Source of the DNA: Actinomycetota bacterium
GTDB lineage: Bacteria > Actinomycetota > Thermoleophilia > Solirubrobacterales > Thermoleophilaceae
Direction: 5' to 3'
NCBI GenBank assembly: GCA_005883295.1
Contig: VAWV01000290.1
Location: 1 to 5,291 of the forward strand
Length of the DNA stretch: 5,291 nt
The notes under the pieces were generated by a model. That model did not search any database. It worked only from the letters and a program-made list of their open reading frames with translations, and was not told the DNA's origin. The translations under genes and the position numbers were made by a program. Positions 1 through 5,006 of this stretch are shown one piece after another. Each line of letters starts with the position of its first letter. Position 1 is the first letter of the stretch.

Positions 1-1
1 C

Positions 2-1099
2 TGGAACCGGGGTGCGATGGACGGCTTCCTACGCGAGCATCTGAAGTCCGAGGGCCCGGAGAACGGCCCGCTGACGATGGGGTACTACCGCCGCGCCGAC
101 CTGGCCTACTACCACGCGCTCGCCGACGCCTTCACGATCTGCGACCACTACCACTGCTCGGTGATCGGGCCGACGGACCCGAACCAGCTCTACCTCGTCT
201 CCGCGAACCTGGACCCGGACGGGAAGCACGGCGGCCCGCTGGTGGAGACGACCACCAACCGGGTGGGCACGTACTCGTGGACCACGATGCCGGAGCGGCT
301 GCGCGCCCACGGCATCAGCTGGAAGGCCTACGCCAGCTCGGACAACTACAGCCCGGTCGGCGACACGCCATTCCCGCTCTTCGAGCAGTTCCACTCCGAC
401 CCCGAGCTGGCCGCCGGGGCATTCTCGAACGACTTCCCGTCGCGCTTCGAGGCCGACTGCGCGAGCGGCGAGCTCCCGCAGGTCTCATGGATCTGGGGGC
501 CGGTGGCCCAGAGCGAGCATCCGCCCGCGCCGGTCGAGTGGGGGGAGTACACCACCGACCTGATCCTGAAGGCGCTGACCGGCAACCCCGACCTATGGGC
601 GAAGACCGTGCTGTTCGTGACCTGGGACGAGAACGGCGGCTTCTTCGACCACGTCCCGCCGCCCGTGGCACCGCGCGGGACCCGCGGCGAGTACCTCAGG
701 GTCCACCCGCTGCCAGACGCGGCCGAGGGCGTGGCCGGCCCGATCGGCCTCGGCTTCCGCGTCCCGATGCTGGTGGTCTCGCCCTTCAGCCGCGGCGGCT
801 ACGTGTGCTCTGAGCGCTTCGACCACACCTCCACGCTCCGCTTCCTGGAGACCCGCTTCGGCGTGAGGGTCCCGAACCTGACCGCCTGGCGGCGGTCGGT
901 CGCCGGCGATCTGACCGGCGCGTTCGGGTTCGACACGGCGCCGCCGACGCCCTACGCCGTGCCCCCGAACCACGGCGTCCCCAAGCAGGAGCCGGGCCGG
1001 GCTAGGCGGCGGCCGCCCCGCTACGGCAGGGTCCACGACGAGCGCCACCGGCGCCGTCGCCGTCGCCGTCGCCGCAGCGGTCGCTACGGCTTGCGGTAG
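2..1099 (+). CDS. Phosphoesterase-family phospholipase C (5'-truncated)
   Basis: This is the C-terminal 365 residues of a phosphoesterase-family protein (Pfam PF04185; bacterial non-haemolytic phospholipase C and AcpA acid phosphatase). The family hydrolyses phosphate esters such as phospholipid head groups, usually outside the cytoplasm. The frame is open to the left edge, and WNRGAMDGF at the start is a family signature, so ATG 17 is internal. Visible family motifs are CSVIGPTDPN (about residue 52), LPQVSWIWGP, SEHPPAP (171-177) and WDENGGFFDHVPPP (208-221, with Asp209/Glu210 as likely metal ligands). GFRVPMLVVSPFSRGGYV and a FDHTSTLRFLETRFGV block follow. The missing N-terminus should hold the signal peptide, the ENRSFD motif and the nucleophilic residue. 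After the usual KQEPG ending there are 33 extra residues, 18 of them Arg. The stop overlaps the convergent propeller gene by 16 bases. The family call is secure; the substrate is not. Confidence 0.95.
   Translation, partial: WNRGAMDGFLREHLKSEGPENGPLTMGYYRRADLAYYHALADAFTICDHYHCSVIGPTDPNQLYLVSANLDPDGKHGGPLVETTTNRVGTYSWTTMPERLRAHGISWKAYASSDNYSPVGDTPFPLFEQFHSDPELAAGAFSNDFPSRFEADCASGELPQVSWIWGPVAQSEHPPAPVEWGEYTTDLILKALTGNPDLWAKTVLFVTWDENGGFFDHVPPPVAPRGTRGEYLRVHPLPDAAEGVAGPIGLGFRVPMLVVSPFSRGGYVCSERFDHTSTLRFLETRFGVRVPNLTAWRRSVAGDLTGAFGFDTAPPTPYAVPPNHGVPKQEPGRARRRPPRYGRVHDERHRRRRRRRRRSGRYGLR
1042..1054. terminator. Possible hairpin at the convergent gene ends (no U-tract)
   Basis: GCGCC-ACC-GGCGC can form a 5-bp stem with a 3-base loop. 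It lies about 30 bases past the stop of the minus-strand propeller gene and within the last codons of the plus-strand phospholipase gene. A second small hairpin, GGCGG-CGG-CCGCC, is at 1005-1017. Neither is followed by a T-run in either direction, so intrinsic termination is only a possibility. Stems this short are also common by chance in DNA this GC-rich. Confidence 0.2.
1053..1074. repeat. Hexanucleotide tandem repeat (GCCGTC, about 3.7 copies)
   Basis: Three full GCCGTC units and a partial fourth lie inside the phospholipase reading frame, where they encode most of a run of nine arginines. On the minus strand the tract begins ten bases past the stop of the propeller gene. Such tracts are prone to slippage, so copy number may vary between strains or between assemblies. 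Confidence 0.8.
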
Positions 1100-2520
1100 A
1101 TCGTGATGGTGCCCGTGGTGTGGTGGTCGTTCGCGTCTCCGACCGGTATGGCCACGCGCCCGTCGGCCACGATGGGGCTGCTCCAGTGGCCGCCGTCGGC
1201 CGAGAGGGTCCCGACGCGGTGGCCGGTGGCCGGCCGGTAGACCGCCACGTCGCCGCCCGGCGAGTACACGTACAGGAGGCCGCCGGCGACGATCGGGCTG
1301 GTGCCGCTCCGGCCGCTGCTCCACACGAGGTGGAGCCTGGGCTTGCTGGTGCCGTCCAGCCGGTAAGCCGCGCTGCCGCCGAACGTGGCCACGAAGGCCC
1401 ACGTCCTGCCGTTGTGACGCCACACCGCCGGCGCCGTGAACACGCCGCCGCCCGGCGCGTCCAGGGTCTGCAGCTGCCCGCCCTTGCACGCGCAGGCCTT
1501 CCCGTGGCGGTTCAGGTTGCCCACGTCGAGCAGGCGCAGCTTGGCGTCCTTGCCGCCCTGGAGCGCGAGCCACCGGCTGCCGAACGGCAGCAGGGCGGGC
1601 GCCGTGCTGCCGAGGTCGACGTCGCCCGAGTCGAGCGAGGATTCATCGGTGGGCGTCCAGTTGCCGAGCAGGTGCTTCAGGTTCGCCGAGAGCTCGAGCA
1701 CGCTGTCGCCCCAGTTCGTGCTGCCGTTGAAGTTGCCGTCGCCGGTGGTCACCAGGATGCGTCCGGTACCGGGGACCACCACCGCGCCCGAGCGCGCCCA
1801 GATCGCCGAGCCGGTCTCCGAGCACGTGCTCGGCTGGATCAGGCCGTGGCTGTTCGAGCACAGCGCGTTGAAGACCCGGGCGATCTTCCCCGACCCCTTG
1901 TCGATCAGGACGACGTGGCCCTGGTAGGGCGGGGCGTCGCCCGTGTAGCCGCCCGTTGTCGCGATCAAGTTGTTGCCCGAGAGGTTGAGCGCGGTGCCGA
2001 TCTTCTCGCGGCTCGGCAGGCGCGTGATCCTCACCGGCCAACTCCCGGACACCACCTGCCCCCCGCTCGCCAGCGAGAGCTTGCGGATCTTGCCGTCCGG
2101 GGATGCGGCATAAACGAACCCGCTGCCCCTGTCGGCGATCGGCGAGGAGTGGGTGATCCGGTACGTGCCCTCCAATGAGCCGATCCCGGGCGGCGAGAAG
2201 GTCCACAGCCGGTGCCCGTTACGGGCGTCGAGCGCGAACGTGCGCCCGTAGCTCGTGGTCGCGACGAACACGTCGCGCTTCTTCCCCTTCACCTGGACAC
2301 CGTGGAGGTAGATGGGCGACGAGTCGACGGTCCCGGGGACCGTGACGTCCTGGCGCTTCAGGTGCGCGATGTCACGGGCCGCGATGCCCGCGCTCGCCGT
2401 GGAGGAGTTGGAGCGCGCGGCATCGAACCCGAAGCGGGCCCAGTCGTGGGTCGCCGCGAGGGCCGGGGTCGCCCCCAGGCCGAGCACGCAGCAGGCGGCG
2501 AGGAGAGGGGTACGGCGCAC
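1084..2520 (-). CDS. Secreted PQQ-like beta-propeller repeat protein
   Basis: The protein has 478 residues and starts at GTG 2520-2518. It opens with a Sec signal peptide (RR, then a Leu/Ala/Cys-rich core, TPALA, cleavage near residue 22), so it is exported. The rest looks like a quinoprotein-type (PQQ-like / BamB-like) beta-propeller. The blade motif [ST]SPI recurs at about 67, 125, 407 and 447, and RLWTF at 104-108 resembles the family's Trp docking motif. Further blades carry strands such as GHVVLIDKGSGKI (201-213), GRILVTTGDGNF (253-264) and GDVAVYRPATGH (423-434). Mature cysteines at 221, 233, 342 and 344 could form disulfides. No quinone-enzyme catalytic signature is evident, so a binding or scaffold role is more likely than PQQ catalysis. 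It is the last gene of the minus-strand set, 28 bases after the second DUF5995 gene. No Shine-Dalgarno sequence sits at normal spacing, and the start codon lies within a predicted hairpin. Confidence 0.88.
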   Translation of the reverse strand: MRRTPLLAACCVLGLGATPALAATHDWARFGFDAARSNSSTASAGIAARDIAHLKRQDVTVPGTVDSSPIYLHGVQVKGKKRDVFVATTSYGRTFALDARNGHRLWTFSPPGIGSLEGTYRITHSSPIADRGSGFVYAASPDGKIRKLSLASGGQVVSGSWPVRITRLPSREKIGTALNLSGNNLIATTGGYTGDAPPYQGHVVLIDKGSGKIARVFNALCSNSHGLIQPSTCSETGSAIWARSGAVVVPGTGRILVTTGDGNFNGSTNWGDSVLELSANLKHLLGNWTPTDESSLDSGDVDLGSTAPALLPFGSRWLALQGGKDAKLRLLDVGNLNRHGKACACKGGQLQTLDAPGGGVFTAPAVWRHNGRTWAFVATFGGSAAYRLDGTSKPRLHLVWSSGRSGTSPIVAGGLLYVYSPGGDVAVYRPATGHRVGTLSADGGHWSSPIVADGRVAIPVGDANDHHTTGTITIYRKP

Positions 2521-2542
2521 GCGTACCGACGGTAGCGCGTGC
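2509..2542 (-). promoter_or_regulatory. Alternative hairpins around the propeller start codon
   Basis: On the minus-strand transcript, GCACGCG (2523-2517 pairs with 2542-2536) plus TACC/GGTA gives an 11-bp stem with one bulged base and a GTC loop. The GTG start (2520-2518) lies in its 3' arm. A competing 6-bp stem, GGTACG (2527-2522) with CGTACC (2514-2509), would instead put GTG in a 7-base loop. Both use 2522-2527, so they exclude each other. The stop of the upstream gene is only 6 bases before the long stem, so a terminating ribosome could open it. The only purine-rich GGAG (2545-2542) is 21 bases from the start but next to the stem base. The pairing is seen directly; a role in translational coupling is inferred. 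Confidence 0.45.
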
Positions 2543-2548
2543 TCCGAT

Positions 2549-3457
2549 TCAGGGGTGTCGGTGCTTGGACCGGCAGTAGGCGTCGCGCTGCGCGCGGTAG
2601 CCCGGCACCGCGCCGGAGCGGATCATGTCCGCCCAAACGTTCGCGGTCACGTCGATCGACTGCTCCACCTGGCGCCGCTCGGAGGCCGACCGGGCGTTCA
2701 TGAGCCGCTCCGCGTTTCGCCACGCGCCCTCACGCCAGCCCTTGACCATCTCGAGCGTCCCGATGTGGTCGAGCGGTGACGTCATGTGGATCCACGTGAA
2801 CTGCTGGTCGTAGTGGGCCGCGTAATAGCTCTCGAGGCCGTCGAAGACGCGGTTGTTCACCTCGTTCACGCCGTCGTGGTCATGCTTCCGCGACGCTCCA
2901 CGCCGGGTCCGCATGCCCATGTCGGCGTAGATGTACGGAAGGTCGTGCTGGGTGTGGGCGTTGCTCGCGAGCAGCACGTCCTGCCCTCCGCTCGTGTCCC
3001 CGTGCATGTCCTCGTCGTAGGCGATTCGCCACGACTCCGGCACCGGGCGCCCGCGAGCGTAGTCGCGGAGCGTCGCGAAGTAGCGGTTCGAGAAGTCCAC
3101 GATCACGTCGATCATCCAATCGCGGTAGCGGAAGAAGCGCGGATGCGGGCGGGCCAGGTCGTCCCGGAGCCCCTTGGTGATGCGCAGGTAGGCGAGCGAG
3201 AACAGCGCCCGATGGTCGCACCTGCGATCGAGGGCTCGCCACTGGATTCGGAGGCGGCTCAGCAGGTCGTCCATGCAGTGGATGCCCACGCGGCGGCAGT
3301 GCGGCACCGGGTGCGGCTGCACCGAGGTGGGCACCGGGGCCGGCGGCAGGAGCTCTGGCCACGGCAGGTTCTCCGGGTCCGGCCCGGCCAGCGCGCCGGC
3401 GGGCGCGGCCGCCAGCGGCCCGATCACCAGCAGAGTGGCGAGCGCCCGCGGCCTCAC
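2549..3457 (-). CDS. DUF5995-family secreted protein, downstream tandem copy
   Basis: The protein has 302 residues and starts at GTG 3457-3455, overlapping the stop of the upstream paralogue as GTGA. The start is supported by a good Sec signal peptide (RPR, hydrophobic 5-20, ALA cleavage after residue 24). The mature part matches the DUF5995 pattern: CDHRALFSLAYLRIT (80-94), an RYFATLRDY segment (125-133), W143 after VPES, then SNAHTQHDLPY (165-175) and KHDHDGVNEV (191-200). A C-terminal block EMVKGWREGAWRNAERL (236-252) and the ending PGYRAQRDAYC are nearly identical to the upstream copy. Four cysteines (54, 61, 80, 295) match those of the paralogue and probably form disulfides outside the cytoplasm. 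The function of DUF5995 is not established. An 18-base stretch is identical between the copies (2739-2756 and 3635-3652). An open frame continues upstream through the paralogue, but that extension is a frame shadow. Confidence 0.85.
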   Translation of the reverse strand: MRPRALATLLVIGPLAAAPAGALAGPDPENLPWPELLPPAPVPTSVQPHPVPHCRRVGIHCMDDLLSRLRIQWRALDRRCDHRALFSLAYLRITKGLRDDLARPHPRFFRYRDWMIDVIVDFSNRYFATLRDYARGRPVPESWRIAYDEDMHGDTSGGQDVLLASNAHTQHDLPYIYADMGMRTRRGASRKHDHDGVNEVNNRVFDGLESYYAAHYDQQFTWIHMTSPLDHIGTLEMVKGWREGAWRNAERLMNARSASERRQVEQSIDVTANVWADMIRSGAVPGYRAQRDAYCRSKHRHP

Positions 3458-4287
3458 ATCCGCCGGGCGCAGTACGCATCGCGCTGCGCCCTGTAGCCGG
3501 GGGTCTGCGGCGCCGCCATCATCTGCGCCCACAGCGCGGCGTTCTGCTGGATCTGGCCCGCCACCTGGCGGCGCTCTGCGGCCGACTTCGCGTTCACGAG
3601 CCGCTCGGCGTTGCGCCAGACCCCCTCGCGCCATCCCTTGACCATCTCGAGCCCGCCAATGTCGTCGAGCGGATCCCAGCTCGCGTTGGTGGTGAAGAGG
3701 AGCGGGTCGTAGCGCTCGGCCACCGCGTTCACCACCGGCTGGTACGCACGGTCGAGCACCTCGTTCACGCGGTCGTGGTCGGGCTTGCGCGACGCGCCGC
3801 GCGGCGTCCTCAGGCCAAGCGCGGCAACCACGAACGGCATGTCGTTCTGCACGTGCGCATTGATCCCGAGCAGCATGTCCTGGCCGGCGTTGACCTGGCC
3901 GGAGCGCGCGGTGTCGAGGGCGATCCGCCACGCCGGCGCCACCGGCCGGCCGCTCCTGTAGTCGCGCAGGGTGTTGAAGTAGACGTCCGCGAACAGCGCG
4001 TCCTCGGTGTACAGGTAGCGCGGGTAGCGGAAGAACCGCGGGTCGTGCCGCACCGTGGCGCGCAGCACGCGCGTGAGCTCCAGATACGTGGTCGCGAACA
4101 CGCCGCGGTGATCGCACCCGAACCGGCGCTGCGCGCTGCGCAGCCGCCGAAGCTCGGTGTCGATGCAGCTGAGCCGCGGAGCGCGGCAGTACGGGACCGC
4201 GTGCGGCTGCGGCCGGTTGGGCGACGGCAGCGGCGGCAGGTAGCTCTCCCAGGGAATGTTCGCCGGCCACGCTTGCGAGCCGGGCAC
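3454..4287 (-). CDS. DUF5995-family protein, upstream tandem copy
   Basis: This is a paralogue of the next gene, 277 residues long from GTG 4287-4285. It carries FGCDHRGVFATTYLELTRV (56-74), DVYFNTLRDY (101-110), W120, LLGINAHVQNDMPF (139-152), KPDHDRVNEV (168-177) and EMVKGWREGVWRNAERL (214-230). It ends PGYRAQRDAYCARRM. Cysteines 34, 41, 58 and 273 correspond to the four in the sister protein. The start is uncertain. GTG 4287 has GGGGGG seven bases upstream and leaves a normal divergent gap, but it gives no signal peptide. The frame stays open to a TTG at 4386, which would overlap the divergent gene's ATG and adds only a poor leader (RRVCVSSLLL, broken by Arg). Homology to the sister begins at about ANIPW, residue 9. 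The signal peptide may have been lost, or hidden by a frame error. It is the first gene of the minus-strand set, and its TGA overlaps the next GTG. Confidence 0.8.
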   Translation of the reverse strand: MPGSQAWPANIPWESYLPPLPSPNRPQPHAVPYCRAPRLSCIDTELRRLRSAQRRFGCDHRGVFATTYLELTRVLRATVRHDPRFFRYPRYLYTEDALFADVYFNTLRDYRSGRPVAPAWRIALDTARSGQVNAGQDMLLGINAHVQNDMPFVVAALGLRTPRGASRKPDHDRVNEVLDRAYQPVVNAVAERYDPLLFTTNASWDPLDDIGGLEMVKGWREGVWRNAERLVNAKSAAERRQVAGQIQQNAALWAQMMAAPQTPGYRAQRDAYCARRM

Positions 4288-4294
4288 GCATGAA

Positions 4295-4300
4295 CCCCCC
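4295..4300 (-). promoter_or_regulatory. Weak G-rich ribosome binding site for GTG 4287
   Basis: On the minus strand a GGGGGG run lies seven bases before GTG 4287-4285 and three bases before an out-of-frame ATG at 4291-4289. It is the only Shine-Dalgarno-like sequence near the homologous part of the upstream DUF5995 gene. That favours GTG 4287 over the far upstream TTG, but it is not a canonical GGAGG. Confidence 0.35.
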
Positions 4301-4321
4301 GCAGGGCGGATTCCCCGCAGG
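4297..4321. repeat. Direct repeat pair CCCCGCAGG
   Basis: Two identical 9-base copies at 4297-4305 and 4313-4321 have a start-to-start spacing of 16 bases. They lie between divergent starts, so they could be a repressor or activator site. The nearer copy overlaps the G-run proposed as ribosome binding site for the minus-strand gene. A period of 16 is not a whole number of helical turns, which weakens the operator idea. Confidence 0.35.
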
Positions 4322-4369
4322 AGCAGGCTCGAAACGCACACCCGCCGGCTTGCGCTGGGCGGCCAATGC

Positions 4370-4376
4370 GGGGAGG
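4370..4376 (+). promoter_or_regulatory. Shine-Dalgarno GGGGAGG for ATG 4386
   Basis: GGGGAGG ends nine bases before ATG 4386, a normal spacing. The in-frame ATG at 4377 directly abuts this sequence, and ATG 4290 has no comparable site. This decides the start at 4386. Confidence 0.7.
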
Positions 4377-4385
4377 ATGGAGACA

Positions 4386-5006
4386 ATGGCTCACCGATCG
4401 TTCGCCCTCCGCAGGCATGGAACGGACGTCGCAGAGCTTCACGCGCTCGACGCCCTGACCGATCAGGCCGACCCGGCTGCGGCCGCGCGGATCGTGGCCG
4501 AGGCGTCGGCGGCGAACCTGCCGGAGGGGAACAAGACCGCCGCCCGCTACCTCGCGGACCCGGTGCGCAGCTTCGCGGTCACGGAGGCCCGGAGCGGCGT
4601 GCTCGAAGGCGTGCGGGTCACGTTCGTCCGGATCGGGCGGAAGTCCGCGCCGGACGGCGACTCGTCCTCGGACACCACCTTCGCCTTCGCGGCGCTCTCC
4701 GGCCAGGTGGCGTGGACCGAGGTCTGGCCCCGTCCCCACTGGGTGCCGGTCTCCCCCGACCTCGCGATCGGGCACGAGGAGTTCGACGCCCGCTACATGG
4801 TCGCTGGCGACGACCCGGAGCGGGCGCTCGCCCCGCCCGTGATCGAATGCTTCCTCGAGGCGCCGGAGGAGACCTTCTCGTGGGTCTCGATCTGGGGCGA
4901 CCACGTCTGCGCGCACGGCGTGCACGGCCCGGCGGGACACGCCGACGACGACAGCCTCGTGAAGTTCGTGGTCTCGGTGACGCGCGCGATGCACCACGCG
5001 CAGTGA
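4386..5006 (+). CDS. Soluble protein with DUF3137-like C-terminal half
   Basis: The protein has 206 residues with no signal peptide or membrane segment, so it is probably cytoplasmic. Residues 1-60 are an Ala-rich, helical-looking region with no recognised domain. From about 63 on it follows a pattern I associate with DUF3137-type proteins: a GVLEGVRVTFVRI strand pair (71-83), then a Pro/Trp segment WPRPHWVPVSP (114-124). Next come EEFDARYMVAGDDPERA (131-147), a hydrophobic segment PPVIECFLEA (150-159), and closing strands SWVSIWGDHVCAHG (165-178). DUF3137 proteins usually carry N-terminal membrane helices, and none is present here. The domain match is recalled by pattern, not searched, so it is tentative; the coding call is firm. 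Upstream in-frame ATGs at 4290 and 4377 are disfavoured. Its TGA overlaps the GTG of the next gene, implying co-translation. Function unknown. Confidence 0.82.
   Translation: MAHRSFALRRHGTDVAELHALDALTDQADPAAAARIVAEASAANLPEGNKTAARYLADPVRSFAVTEARSGVLEGVRVTFVRIGRKSAPDGDSSSDTTFAFAALSGQVAWTEVWPRPHWVPVSPDLAIGHEEFDARYMVAGDDPERALAPPVIECFLEAPEETFSWVSIWGDHVCAHGVHGPAGHADDDSLVKFVVSVTRAMHHAQ

Larger units (their letters stand above)
4288..4385. other. Divergent intergenic region (98 bases)
   Basis: This stretch separates the minus-strand DUF5995 operon from the plus-strand DUF3137-like gene and should hold both promoters. It contains two exact copies of CCCCGCAGG (4297-4305 and 4313-4321), 16 bases apart, and the ribosome binding site of the right-hand gene. 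I could not place a convincing -10/-35 pair in either direction. A TTGCGC at 4350-4355 has no fitting -10 downstream. Confidence 0.5.

Noticed and set aside
1053..1074. CRISPR or satellite array
   Set aside because: The repeat unit is only six bases with no spacers. It is a simple in-frame codon repeat.
593..1573. 326-residue minus-strand open frame
   Set aside because: It is Arg/Gly/Pro-rich low-complexity translation overlapping the propeller and phospholipase genes in other frames, typical of a shadow in GC-rich DNA.
1120..2178. 352-residue plus-strand open frame opposite the propeller gene
   Set aside because: It has no recognisable motif and an Arg/Val/Ala-biased composition. The opposite strand holds a clear signal peptide and blade repeats.
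2786..3496. 236-residue plus-strand open frame opposite the DUF5995 genes
   Set aside because: It is Val/Arg/His-rich with no domain and is the complement of a well-supported gene.
2549..4287. Insertion sequence or other mobile origin of the paralogue pair
   Set aside because: The similarity follows the coding sequence only. There are no terminal inverted repeats, target duplications or transposase, so ordinary gene duplication is enough.
2549..4366. A single 605-residue minus-strand frame spanning both DUF5995 genes, suggesting a fusion protein
   Set aside because: Only its second half (from GTG 3457) shows family motifs and a signal peptide. The first half is an Arg/Ala-rich out-of-frame reading of the upstream paralogue, whose real frame carries the conserved motifs.
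4290..4385. Longer start (ATG 4290) for the DUF3137-like gene
   Set aside because: The extra 32 residues look like translated intergenic DNA, and the good Shine-Dalgarno sequence at 4370-4376 points to ATG 4386.
3810..4997. 395-residue minus-strand open frame opposite the DUF3137-like gene
   Set aside because: It runs antisense through one good gene and out of frame through another, with a poly-Arg/Thr-rich end. No motif supports it.
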